The notes under the pieces: model-generated
The model's database searches: none
The model's input: the letters and a program-made list of their open reading frames with translations, nothing else
Told to the model about the DNA's origin: nothing
Translations under genes and position numbers: made by a program
Origin: an uncultured Bacteroidota bacterium
Lineage (GTDB): Bacteria > Bacteroidota > Bacteroidia > Chitinophagales > LD1
Direction of reading: 5' to 3'
Length of the DNA: 29,832 nt
NCBI GenBank assembly: GCA_937894725.1
Contig: CALAYL010000059.1
Span: 1-29,832, forward strand
In this document: in pieces, positions 7,198 through 15,149 of the stretch
Layout: every line of letters starts with the position of its first letter
How positions within the stretch are numbered: position 1 is the stretch's first letter

Positions 7198-8142
7198 ATG
7201 ATTTCTCTTTGGAAAAAAACCTTACTTAACCATAAAAAAATCTACACCGACTATACCATTGCAAAAGATTATCGTGCTTTCTTGATATATCTTAGACGAA
7301 ACATCAAAGACTTTGTACTGATTTCTGTAGGTATTGTTTTTGCAGCATTTGGGTTTAAAGGCTTTTTATTAACCAATAAATTTATTGATGGAGGAGCTAC
7401 GGGCATTTCGCTACTAATATCCTCACTCACCGATATACCACTGCAATATTTGATCATTTGCGTCAATGCCCCATTTATCATACTTGGGTACAACACTATG
7501 GGAAGAAAGTTTGCAATAAAAACAATACTTGCCATCATAGGTCTTTCGCTATGTCTTACATTCGTTACTTTTCCTAATGTTACAAATGATAACCTTTTAG
7601 TGGCGGTCTTTGGCGGTTTTTTTCTTGGTGCGGGTATCGGGTTTACGATTAGAGGTGGAGCTGTGATAGATGGCACCGAGATACTTGCCGTATTTTTAAG
7701 TCGAAAACTTGGGCTTACGATTGGGGATGTCATTCTCGTTATTAATGTGGTGATTTTCTCTACCGCTGCATATTTTTTAGGGATAGATATTGCTCTTTAT
7801 TCAATGATTACCTATTTGAGTGCTTCAAAAACACTTGATTTTATAGTAGAAGGTATAGAAGAGTATATAGGCGTGACCATAGTCGCCAACCGCAGCGAAG
7901 AAATAAGACAAATGATCGTTGATAAACTTGGTAGAGGAGTGACGACATATAACGGTAAACGCGGATATGGTAAACGAGGCGAAATCAAAGAGGTAGATAT
8001 TATATACACCGTTATTACTCGACTTGAGCTCAATAGACTCAATACTGAGTTGGAAATTATAGAACCAACTGCTTTTGTAGTAATGAATAGTGTGAAAGAT
8101 ACAAAAGGCGGAATGATAAAAAAACGACCACTGAATCATTAA
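7198..8142 (+). CDS. YitT family membrane protein (DUF161 + DUF2179)
   Basis: 314 residues from the ATG at 7198; a TTG two codons upstream (7192) is a weaker alternative. About six hydrophobic segments are visible (numbered from 7192: near 41-60, 66-80, 85-102, 108-127, 134-152 and 178-199). The family-typical GxxTGISLL (about 68-75) and GxGIGFTIRGGAVIDGTEILA (about 146-166) match YitT proteins. The C-terminal ~90 residues form the soluble DUF2179 domain (YIGVTIVANRSEEIRQMI...). Function is unsettled: a polytopic inner-membrane protein, possibly a transporter. It is convergent with groEL and shares a bidirectional terminator with it. No operon partner. Confidence 0.88.
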   Translation: MISLWKKTLLNHKKIYTDYTIAKDYRAFLIYLRRNIKDFVLISVGIVFAAFGFKGFLLTNKFIDGGATGISLLISSLTDIPLQYLIICVNAPFIILGYNTMGRKFAIKTILAIIGLSLCLTFVTFPNVTNDNLLVAVFGGFFLGAGIGFTIRGGAVIDGTEILAVFLSRKLGLTIGDVILVINVVIFSTAAYFLGIDIALYSMITYLSASKTLDFIVEGIEEYIGVTIVANRSEEIRQMIVDKLGRGVTTYNGKRGYGKRGEIKEVDIIYTVITRLELNRLNTELEIIEPTAFVVMNSVKDTKGGMIKKRPLNH

Positions 8143-8176
8143 ACTTCCCATTTAGTCACTATTTTACAAAGCAAAA

Positions 8177-8206
8177 AAAATCCATTGCGTTTCAGCAATG
8201 GATTTT
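8177..8206. terminator. Bidirectional terminator between yitT-like gene and groEL
   Basis: AAAATCCATTG (8177-8187) pairs perfectly with CAATGGATTTT (8196-8206) over an 8-base loop. An A-run (8173-8180) gives a T-tract on the minus strand, serving groEL; the plus side ends in TTTT, weaker, for the yitT-like gene. Confidence 0.85.
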
Positions 8207-8231
8207 AGATTAGTTGAGTTGGAGTGATTGA

Positions 8232-9875
8232 TTACATCATGCCGCCCATACCGCCTGGCATACCGCCACCGTGCATAGCGCCCATATCAGGCTTGTCAGA
8301 TGGTTTGTCGCAGATCACTGCTTCGGTAGTCAATAGCATTGAAGCAATAGAGGCTGCATTTTCTAATGCTATACGAGTTACTTTTGCTGGATCGATTACC
8401 CCTGCCTTTTTCAAATCTTCATATACATCTGTGCGAGCGTTATAGCCAAAGTCTCCTTTACCTTCTTTTACTTTTAGGACTACTATACTGCCCTCTACTC
8501 CTGCATTTTGTGCAATCTGACGAAGTGGCTCTTCGATAGCTCTACGGATAATTGCGATACCTGTATTCTCATCATCATTTTCGCCTTTTAGTTTATCTAT
8601 ATCGGCTTGTGCTCTCAAAAGTGCTGCACCTCCTCCAGCTACTATACCTTCTTGTACAGCTGCGCGGGTTGCATGCAATGCATCATCTACTCTATCTTTT
8701 TTCTCTTTCATTTCTACCTCGGTAGGGGCACCTACATACAGTACCGCTACACCTCCGCTTAGCTTCGCTAAACGCTCTTGTAGTTTTTCTTTATCGTAGT
8801 CCGAAGTTGTTTTTTCGATTTGTGCTTTTATCTGATTGATACGAGCTGTGATTTGCGCTTTTTCGCCCACACCATCTACGATGGTGGTATTGTCTTTGTC
8901 TATCACCATCTTTTCGCACTGTCCTAGATATGACAAATCTGCATTTTCTAGCTTGTAGCCTTGCTCTTCGCTGATGCAGATACCGCCTGTAAGAATCGCG
9001 ATGTCTTTCAACATTTCTTTTCTTCTATCGCCAAATCCTGGCGCTTTTACAGCCGCTATTTTCAAAGTGCCTCTTAGTTTGTTTACTACCAAAGTAGCAA
9101 GGGCATTGCTTTCTACATCTTCTGCTATGATTACCAATGGACGACCTGTTTGTGCCGCTTTTTCAAGTACAGGCAAAATTTCAGGAAGGTTAGAAATTTT
9201 CTTGTCAGTGATGAGAATATATGGATTATCCATTTCGCACTCCATAGACTCCGAATTGGTAACGAAGTATGGCGACAAATAACCTCTATCAAACTGCATT
9301 CCTTCTACAATTTTCACTTCTGTCGAAGTTCCTTTCGCTTCCTCTACGGTGATTACCCCTTCGGTGGTTACTTTCTGCATAGCATCGGCTATCATTTTAC
9401 CAATCTCAGGGTCATTGTTAGCTGAGATAGTTGCTATTTGCTCTATTTTGCTATTGTCAGAACCTACTTTTTCGGCATTAGCTGCTAGGTTTTTAACCAC
9501 TACTGCTACTGCTTTGTCTATTCCACGTTTCAAATCCATCGGATTAGCGCCAGATGCCAATGCTTTTAGCCCTGGGCCTACGATAGCTTGAGCCAATACT
9601 GTAGCGGTGGTAGTACCATCGCCAGCTTGGTCGGCTGTTTTTGACGCTACTTCTTTAGTAAGTTGTGCGCCCATGTTTTCGATTGGGTCTTCTAGCTCTA
9701 TTTCTTTAGCTACAGTTACCCCATCTTTAGTAATATGTGGTGCACCATATTTTTTTTCGATAATCACGTTTCTGCCCTTAGGTCCTAATGTAACTTTCAC
9801 GGCATCTGCCAGTTTGTCCACACCAGCTTTTAGTTTGTCTCTTGCTTCTTTTTCAAAAAGGATTGTTTTTGACAT
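8232..9875 (-). CDS. groEL: Chaperonin GroEL (Hsp60)
   Basis: 547 residues, full length. The N-terminus (KVTLGPKGRNV, then KDGVTVAKEIELED and the nucleotide site GDGTTTATVLA near residues 86-96) and the C-terminal Gly/Met-rich tail (GGGMPGGMGGMM) are textbook. It forms the 14-mer folding chamber with GroES, using ATP, in the cytoplasm. It is 38 bases downstream of groES on the same strand, with a strong terminator after it. Nothing in the sequence is unusual. Confidence 0.99.
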   Translation of the reverse strand: MSKTILFEKEARDKLKAGVDKLADAVKVTLGPKGRNVIIEKKYGAPHITKDGVTVAKEIELEDPIENMGAQLTKEVASKTADQAGDGTTTATVLAQAIVGPGLKALASGANPMDLKRGIDKAVAVVVKNLAANAEKVGSDNSKIEQIATISANNDPEIGKMIADAMQKVTTEGVITVEEAKGTSTEVKIVEGMQFDRGYLSPYFVTNSESMECEMDNPYILITDKKISNLPEILPVLEKAAQTGRPLVIIAEDVESNALATLVVNKLRGTLKIAAVKAPGFGDRRKEMLKDIAILTGGICISEEQGYKLENADLSYLGQCEKMVIDKDNTTIVDGVGEKAQITARINQIKAQIEKTTSDYDKEKLQERLAKLSGGVAVLYVGAPTEVEMKEKKDRVDDALHATRAAVQEGIVAGGGAALLRAQADIDKLKGENDDENTGIAIIRRAIEEPLRQIAQNAGVEGSIVVLKVKEGKGDFGYNARTDVYEDLKKAGVIDPAKVTRIALENAASIASMLLTTEAVICDKPSDKPDMGAMHGGGMPGGMGGMM

Positions 9876-9913
9876 AGTATTCTGTTTTAGTTTAGTTTTT
9901 TAAAAAATTAAAA

Positions 9914-10192
9914 TCAAAGGATAGCGAAAATATCAGATTCGCGCATGATGAGATACTCTTGACCCTCTATAGTCAACTCTGTACCTGAGTACTTTCCATA
10001 AATAATAGTATCGCCTACTTTTACGGTAGTTGGTTCGTCTTTTTTACCAGGCCCTGCGGCTATTACCGTACCTCTCTGTGGTTTTTCTTTTGCCGAATCG
10101 GGGATGATGATACCGCCTGCTGTTTTGGTTTCAGCCTCTGCTGCTTTCACTAGTACTCTATCTGCTAGTGGTGTGATTTTTACATCTGCCAT
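9914..10192 (-). CDS. groES: Co-chaperonin GroES (Hsp10)
   Basis: 92 residues, complete. It opens ITPLADRVLVKAAEAETKTAGGIIIPDSAKEKP, with the mobile-loop region (about 17-34) that docks on GroEL, and shows the VIAAGPGKKDE and YSGTELTIEGQEYLIMRESDIFAI segments of the family. It is the first gene of the groESL operon. No CIRCE element is visible upstream; instead a sigma-54-like -24/-12 motif lies 44-60 bases before the start. Confidence 0.98.
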   Translation of the reverse strand: MADVKITPLADRVLVKAAEAETKTAGGIIIPDSAKEKPQRGTVIAAGPGKKDEPTTVKVGDTIIYGKYSGTELTIEGQEYLIMRESDIFAIL

Positions 10193-10235
10193 AGTGCTAT
10201 AATATTTTTAAGGTTTAATAATTAACAAGCCTAGT

Positions 10236-10252
10236 GGCGAATAATGTGCCAA
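10236..10252 (-). promoter_or_regulatory. Sigma-54-like -24/-12 promoter of groESL
   Basis: On the minus strand the 17 bases read TTGGCACATTATTCGCC: TGGCAC, five bases, then TCGC. The GG and GC pairs are 12 bases apart, as RpoN promoters require; the single deviation from TTGC is one base. The predicted start would leave a leader of about 35 bases before groES. This is a motif match only. Confidence 0.5.
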
Positions 10253-10279
10253 CAACCAATTCTGCTCATTTTGGCAGAA
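10247..10279. repeat. Inverted repeats upstream of groES
   Basis: Two nested inverted repeats: TGCCAA (10247-10252) with TTGGCA (10271-10276), and TTCTGC (10260-10265) with GCAGAA (10274-10279). They overlap the -24 box and the stretch just upstream of it, so a regulator or activator site is plausible. The 10193-10397 gap holds no further gene. Confidence 0.4.
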
Positions 10280-10397
10280 AAGCTGTCAGCACTTAATTAA
10301 TTTTAGTAAACAAATTGACAGAATGGCAAATGAAAAACCAACTATCAGACTTCTAAAACAGTTAAATATTTTTACATTAGAGCAAAAAATAAGGATT

Positions 10398-10706
10398 ATG
10401 CGATATTTTCTAATTTGCATTGGATTGCTTCTTTTAGCTCCATTTCAATCGTGTCAAAAGTGCTTTACCTGCCAAAATGTGTGTAAAACTTGTACACTCA
10501 CTGATAGCGCAAATGTGGTGCTAGTTTCAGCTACATTTTGCTCCGATTCGGCAAACTTCTATAAAGCAGACTCGCTCAGAGCCAGAGGCTTCAGCTGTGA
10601 TACTATAGCATCTAGCTTTAGCAAAGATTTTTGTAATAATAATGCAGGTGGCGATAATTATAAAACCTACTACAACGAAAAGCAGTTTCGCTGCAAAAAC
10701 AAATAA
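10398..10706 (+). CDS. Small cysteine-rich lipoprotein, function unknown
   Basis: 102 residues from the ATG at 10398, chosen because AAGGA lies just before it and because it gives a clean lipoprotein signal (MRYFLICIGLLLLAPFQSC, lipidated Cys predicted at 19). An in-frame ATG at 10323 would add 25 residues and bury the signal. The mature part begins with five cysteines in CQKCFTCQNVCKTC (C19, 22, 25, 29, 32), followed by four more spread along the chain. Spacing of the first four resembles a CxxCxxCxxxC cluster, but a disulfide-bonded periplasmic or surface lipoprotein is more likely. The next gene, a CDGSH Fe-S protein, starts 3 bases after its stop, suggesting one transcript. I do not recognise a named family. 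Confidence 0.7.
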   Translation: MRYFLICIGLLLLAPFQSCQKCFTCQNVCKTCTLTDSANVVLVSATFCSDSANFYKADSLRARGFSCDTIASSFSKDFCNNNAGGDNYKTYYNEKQFRCKNK

Positions 10707-10709
10707 GTA

Positions 10710-10907
10710 ATGGAAGAGATTCAAATCGAAAAATTAGACCATGCAGTCGTGACCATTCGCCCCAATGGCCCAGTGGTGATAGAAGGTAGCTTTATAGTGA
10801 TAGATGAAGATGGAAATACAATGGAAAAGCGCGAGCGGCTTTCTATCTGTCGCTGTGGCATGAGCCAAAAAATGCCTGTATGCGATGGGGCACATAAGGC
10901 AAAATAG
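10710..10907 (+). CDS. CDGSH-type iron-sulfur protein (mitoNEET-like, 65 aa)
   Basis: The C-terminal half holds the full CDGSH signature: C47-x-C49, S52, P56, then C58-D-G-A-H62. The three Cys and one His bind a redox-active [2Fe-2S] cluster in this family. At 65 residues with no membrane segment it is a soluble cytoplasmic minimal version. It is 3 bases after the Cys-rich lipoprotein gene and 18 bases before rluF, so the three are probably one operon. The physiological partner is unknown; related proteins are proposed to transfer electrons or clusters. Confidence 0.9.
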   Translation: MEEIQIEKLDHAVVTIRPNGPVVIEGSFIVIDEDGNTMEKRERLSICRCGMSQKMPVCDGAHKAK

Positions 10908-10925
10908 TCAAGAACCTCACTGCTC

Positions 10926-11654
10926 ATGGATAGCCAACTTCCTTCGATAAGTCTAAATAAATATATCAGCGACACGGGTATTTGTTCGCGTAGAAAAGCC
11001 GATGAATGGATAGCCGCTGGGAAAGTAAAAATCAATGGGAAAAGAGCCCAAAAAGGCAATCGTGTTTTTGATAATGATAAAGTAACCGTAGATGGCAAAC
11101 CACTCAAAGGTAAGCCCGCTAACGTATATATCGCACTCCACAAACCACCCGGCATCACTTGCACTACCGACCTCAAAGACCCTGATAATATCATCGATTA
11201 TATACGACATCCAAAACGAATTTTTCCTATTGGCCGATTAGATAAAGCTTCTACTGGCTTGATTTTATTGACCAACGAAGGCAATATTGTAAATCAGATT
11301 TTGAGAGCAGAAAATGAACATGAAAAAGAATATGTAGTCACTGTAAATCAACCCATCACTCCAGACTTTTTGAAACGAATGGGTAGCGGTATTCCCATTC
11401 TAGGAACTAGGACAAAACCCTGTAAAATCAATCAACTTTCTACTTTTGCTTTCAATATTATCCTTACCCAAGGACTCAACAGACAGATACGCAGAATGTG
11501 TGAATATCTAGGGTATGAAGTCACTGCGCTCAAGCGGGTTCGTATCATGAATATTCAACTCAACAACATTAAACAAGGTGAATGGCGTGACTTGACAGAA
11601 AAAGAGTTGAAAGACTTGAAGATGAGCATAAGCCCAACTAAGCAAAAATACTAA
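10926..11654 (+). CDS. rluF: 23S rRNA pseudouridine synthase of the RluF/RluB group
   Basis: 242 residues. An N-terminal S4 RNA-binding domain (about 8-62: LNKYISDTGICSRRKADEWI) precedes the RsuA/RluB/E/F catalytic domain. The catalytic Asp is D106 in GRLDKASTGLILLTN (103-117). KEYVV, PCKI and the RQIRRMCEYLGYEV segment match RluF, which makes pseudouridine at position 2604 of 23S rRNA in E. coli. The target assignment is by similarity; RluB or RluE specificity cannot be excluded. It is the last gene of a three-gene plus-strand cluster and convergent with the small ORF ending at 11683. No clear terminator is visible between them. Confidence 0.88.
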   Translation: MDSQLPSISLNKYISDTGICSRRKADEWIAAGKVKINGKRAQKGNRVFDNDKVTVDGKPLKGKPANVYIALHKPPGITCTTDLKDPDNIIDYIRHPKRIFPIGRLDKASTGLILLTNEGNIVNQILRAENEHEKEYVVTVNQPITPDFLKRMGSGIPILGTRTKPCKINQLSTFAFNIILTQGLNRQIRRMCEYLGYEVTALKRVRIMNIQLNNIKQGEWRDLTEKELKDLKMSISPTKQKY

Positions 11655-11682
11655 GTAAAAATCACAAGGTAGAAAACGCCCC

Positions 11683-11892
11683 TTATTCTTTCAACTTTAA
11701 TCCAAAATCAATAGGAATTTTTTTCCGTTTTAGTGCATCTTCCCAGTCACAAAAGAAACCTTGCTGGTGGGGTGGAATAGTCCATCCAACTACCTTATGT
11801 GTGTCTCTTTTTTCATTTAGAAATAAAATTGAATTCGATTTAAGACCTAGGCTCAAAGAGTCTATACCAAAGAAAAGAAATAATAATACCAT
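11683..11892 (-). CDS. Small hypothetical membrane-anchored protein
   Basis: 69 codons from the ATG at 11890-11892; TTG codons at 11901 and 11895 are alternatives and would lengthen the hydrophobic N-terminus. The first ~10 residues are strongly hydrophobic (MVLLFLFFG), followed by a polar domain with HKVVGWTIPPHQQGFFCDWED and a basic C-terminus. I see the GFFCxxED pattern as reminiscent of short Bacteroidota proteins of unknown function, but cannot confirm a family. It lies 32 bases downstream of the T9SS surface protein gene on the same strand, so it could be the last gene of that transcript. Alternatively it is an incidental ORF. Confidence 0.4.
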   Translation of the reverse strand: MVLLFLFFGIDSLSLGLKSNSILFLNEKRDTHKVVGWTIPPHQQGFFCDWEDALKRKKIPIDFGLKLKE

Positions 11893-11924
11893 CAAAAGCA
11901 AGATAATGAAAATGCAGCTTATGC

Positions 11925-12893
11925 CTACAATTTCGCAATTCTTTTAACTAAAATAGACTTATCCGCTAGTATTATTTTTAGAAAATAAACTCCAGAAGCG
12001 AGTGCAGATAAGTCAAAAGTACTATTCTTAGATTCATACACTTGCACTCCGTGTATATCGATGATATTAGCCATAGCTACTTTAGTTGTCGATGTATGGA
12101 TATTTAAAATAGTACGAAATGGATTTGGATAGATGTCGATACTCTCCGTATTGCTAACATCTATCGCCAGTGGCAGCTGGTGTATCACTCCCACCGCATC
12201 AAGGTCAAATCCACTCGATTCAAATGGTGTAGGCCAAGGATCATTTATTTTTTGACCACGACTATCAAAGCTAGCAAAATTCGAATCTATGGCTCCCACT
12301 ACATCTATGATGCGAATATGGGTTATATTCTGAATATTTAAACCTACAGAATCCCTAAGTTCTGCCAAGTCAAAAGGCACACCATATCCACCTCTATATT
12401 TCCCAGCAAGGTTATTTATTTTGGTGGCATCTCCTTTCAGGTCAAATGCGCCAATCTGTGTGTCTGTAGGAAGATTACAAACAGCAGAAAAACGTACGAA
12501 GCGCTGTCCATCACTGCTTACTTCTACGAAAGCTAATTCCAAAAATTGATCGCTAAAAGAGTTTTCAAAAATAGCAAAATCAGCCCCTACTCCATTGATA
12601 ATTGGCGATGCAAAAGTGAGCAAAATCGATCCACCATCACCTAGGCTGACAATACCATTTTCACCTGCCTTACCAATAGCTGAAAGTGAATCGCCCACGC
12701 TAGCATAGCCTAGTGATGGATTAGCTATATTTTGGTGTCCTCGGGTGATTTGGGTAGTTGTAGCCCAAGCTACGAAAATAGCACTATCTTTACTGATGGC
12801 CGTAGTGGTAGTACTACCTACAGGACCAGCAAATTGTGCATTACTTTTTGCAGCAATAAAGCATACGAATACTACAAAGAAAATCCTAGCCAT
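11925..12893 (-). CDS. Secreted T9SS-sorted surface protein of unknown function
   Basis: 322 residues. A signal peptide (1-19, ending SNA) is followed by a ~220-residue beta-rich domain with FAIFENSF (107-114), VEVSSDGQRF (123-132), RIIDVVG (194-200), DPWPTPFESSGFDLDAVGV (218-236). This pattern recurs in secreted proteins of many phyla, where only the sorting tail differs. The last ~70 residues (YPNPF at 255-259, then IIDIHGVQVYE, LASGVYFLKI, KRIAKL) form a T9SS type A sorting domain. The ATG overlaps the purL stop by 8 bases, so translation is probably coupled. A link between purine synthesis and this protein is not obvious; shared transcription may be incidental. Confidence 0.85.
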   Translation of the reverse strand: MARIFFVVFVCFIAAKSNAQFAGPVGSTTTTAISKDSAIFVAWATTTQITRGHQNIANPSLGYASVGDSLSAIGKAGENGIVSLGDGGSILLTFASPIINGVGADFAIFENSFSDQFLELAFVEVSSDGQRFVRFSAVCNLPTDTQIGAFDLKGDATKINNLAGKYRGGYGVPFDLAELRDSVGLNIQNITHIRIIDVVGAIDSNFASFDSRGQKINDPWPTPFESSGFDLDAVGVIHQLPLAIDVSNTESIDIYPNPFRTILNIHTSTTKVAMANIIDIHGVQVYESKNSTFDLSALASGVYFLKIILADKSILVKRIAKL

Positions 12894-15117
12894 TCAAAAC
12901 ATTCTCTAATGCTTGATTGTAGGTGTTTTTCCAGCTATTGATATTGCTCCACTTTTCATCATCTACTACAATCAGTTGTCCTTTTACTTCACCCAAAAGA
13001 GAGAAATCTATCGCTGATTTCATCAAGGTGCTGATAAATAAATCTTCTCGATTTTGAGGTACCGTAACAACAATTCGAGATTGACTTTCGCCAAACAAAA
13101 ATGCATCTTTTCGGATACTATCATCTGTATCTATTTTAAAACCCAAACCGCCTGCCATTGCCATTTCTAATAACGTAGTAAAAAGCCCACCTTCCGATAC
13201 ATCGTGTGCCGAATTGATAAGGTTGGTTTGTATCAAATTTTTAGTAGCTGCATGTAATGCAAGTTCTTCGTCCATATCAAAATATGGAGTGCTTGAATTA
13301 TTGATAGCATGTATCAAAACGAGATATTGCGAAGAAGATATATCTTCTCTGCTTTCACCCAATAGATAGATTTTATCGCCCTCATTTTTAAAATTGAGGG
13401 TCATTGATTTATATTTATTTTCAAGTAATCCTATCATTCCTATAGTAGGTGTAGGGAATACTGCGCCTCCATCGGTAGATTGGTTGTAGAAACTCACGTT
13501 GCCACCTGTAACTGGCGTGTCCAATGCCTCACAAGCTTTGCCCATTCCTTTGATGGCTTGTACAAACTGCCAATATACTTCTGGATTGTTTGGATTGCCA
13601 AAATTCAAACAATTGGTAATCGCCATAGGCTCACCTCCTGAGCAGACGATGTTTCGAGCGGCTTCGGCCACAGCTATCTGTGCACCTACAAATGGATCAG
13701 CCCATACATAGCGAGCATTGCAATCGACTGTCACGGCTAATGCCATATTGGTATTTTCCACTCTCACTATGGCTGCATCAGAAGGCGCATTTGTACTCAT
13801 ATTCACTACACCTACCATGGAGTCATATTGCTCATATACCCATTTTTTTGAAGCTATATTGAGCGAAGAAATAAGTGTACGAGCTGTTTGCTGCAAATCT
13901 TCTGGCTGTGTGGTCACGTCCATACTAAAGTGCTTATTTCCTGCAAAATAAGCAGGCTCTCTATAACTTGGGTCATAGACTGGCGCACCACCACCCAATA
14001 CCAATGATTCGGCTGGTACTTCGGCTACTTTCACATCATTCATAAAATAGGTCAATATACCGCTATCATTCACTTCCCCAATATTAGTACAATGCAAATC
14101 CCATTTGTCAAATACCGCTTGCACAGCAGCTTCTTTGCCTTTTTCTACTACTACAAGCATACGCTCTTGCGATTCAGAAAGCAGAATTTCCCATGGCTTC
14201 ATATTAGCTTGACGAGTAGGTACTTTATCGAGATAAATTGTCATACCCGCATTGCCTTTAGCACTCATTTCAGAAGTAGAACAAGTGATACCCGCAGCAC
14301 CCATATCTTGCATTCCCACTACCGCGCCTGTTTCCACTAGTTCGAGCGAAGCTTCGAGTAACAACTTTTCTTGAAAAGGGTCGCCTACTTGCACGGCAGG
14401 CAGGTCGTTTATGGAGTCTTTAGAAATATCTTTTGATGCAAATGCAGCTCCGTGGATACCGTCTTTTCCTGTAGCTGAACCAACGATAAATACCGGATTC
14501 CCTTTGCCTTTAGCTATGGCCGAAATCACCTTGTCTTTGTTTACAATCCCCACCGACATAGCATTTACCAACGGATTGGTTTGATAGATGGGGTCGAAGT
14601 ACACCTCTCCTGCCACAGTAGGTACGCCAAACGCATTGCCATAGTCGCCTATCCCTTTGACCACTCCACGAAGTAGGTATTTTGTACGCTCATTTTCTAA
14701 ATCACCAAAGCGAAGCGAATTGAGTGCAGCGATTGGACGAGCACCCATAGTGAAAATATCTCTGTGAATACCACCCACACCTGTAGCCGCTCCTTGATAT
14801 GGCTCCAGTGCAGAGGGGTGATTGTGCGATTCGATTTTGAATGCACAAGCGAGCCCACCACCTAAATCAACAAGCCCCGCATTCTCTTCACCAGCTTCAA
14901 CGAGTACATGTTTCCCTTTTCGAGGCAATGTTTTGAGCCATTTGATAGAGTTTTTATATGAGCAATGTTCACTCCACATCACTGAATAAATGGATAACTC
15001 ATTAAAATTGGGCGTTCGGCCGAGAACTTCTTCTATTTTCTTAAACTCTGCTTCTGAGAGTCCGAGTGCTGTTGCTTGTTCTAAAGTAGCTTTTTGTAGC
15101 GAATTGTCTGCTGCCAT
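12886..15117 (-). CDS. purL: Phosphoribosylformylglycinamidine synthase subunit PurL (small form)
   Basis: 743 residues, matching the Bacillus-type PurL that works with separate PurQ glutaminase and PurS. Two AIRS/PurM-like halves are visible. Key motifs: the catalytic His in SEHCSYK (H51), the ATP-site FKIESHNHPSALEP (93-106), GAATGVGGIHRDIFTMGARP (109-128), and in the second half ITNCLNFGNP and TGGNVSFYNQ. It converts FGAR, glutamine-derived ammonia and ATP to FGAM in de novo purine synthesis. purQ and purS are not in the window. It lies 32 bases downstream of the flippase gene and overlaps the T9SS protein gene. Confidence 0.97.
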   Translation of the reverse strand: MAADNSLQKATLEQATALGLSEAEFKKIEEVLGRTPNFNELSIYSVMWSEHCSYKNSIKWLKTLPRKGKHVLVEAGEENAGLVDLGGGLACAFKIESHNHPSALEPYQGAATGVGGIHRDIFTMGARPIAALNSLRFGDLENERTKYLLRGVVKGIGDYGNAFGVPTVAGEVYFDPIYQTNPLVNAMSVGIVNKDKVISAIAKGKGNPVFIVGSATGKDGIHGAAFASKDISKDSINDLPAVQVGDPFQEKLLLEASLELVETGAVVGMQDMGAAGITCSTSEMSAKGNAGMTIYLDKVPTRQANMKPWEILLSESQERMLVVVEKGKEAAVQAVFDKWDLHCTNIGEVNDSGILTYFMNDVKVAEVPAESLVLGGGAPVYDPSYREPAYFAGNKHFSMDVTTQPEDLQQTARTLISSLNIASKKWVYEQYDSMVGVVNMSTNAPSDAAIVRVENTNMALAVTVDCNARYVWADPFVGAQIAVAEAARNIVCSGGEPMAITNCLNFGNPNNPEVYWQFVQAIKGMGKACEALDTPVTGGNVSFYNQSTDGGAVFPTPTIGMIGLLENKYKSMTLNFKNEGDKIYLLGESREDISSSQYLVLIHAINNSSTPYFDMDEELALHAATKNLIQTNLINSAHDVSEGGLFTTLLEMAMAGGLGFKIDTDDSIRKDAFLFGESQSRIVVTVPQNREDLFISTLMKSAIDFSLLGEVKGQLIVVDDEKWSNINSWKNTYNQALENVLNG

Positions 15118-15149
15118 GAGTCGTAGTTTTTGTGCGAAAGTAATCTTAT

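Noticed and set aside
7269..8151. Long ORFs on the minus strand opposite the yitT-like gene
   Set aside because: Low-complexity, no family features, and fully antisense to a well-supported membrane protein gene.
8224..9903. Plus-strand ORFs opposite groEL
   Set aside because: Mirror frames of a highly conserved gene; compositions are those of antisense shadows.
10193..10322. CIRCE/HrcA operator upstream of groES
   Set aside because: No TTAGCACTC-N9-GAGTGCTAA; only a partial AGCACTTA-like stretch is present.
10323..10397. Longer N-terminus of the Cys-rich lipoprotein
   Set aside because: It would bury the lipoprotein signal; the internal ATG has AAGGA before it.
13499..14340. Plus-strand ORFs opposite purL
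   Set aside because: Antisense shadows with no recognisable domain.
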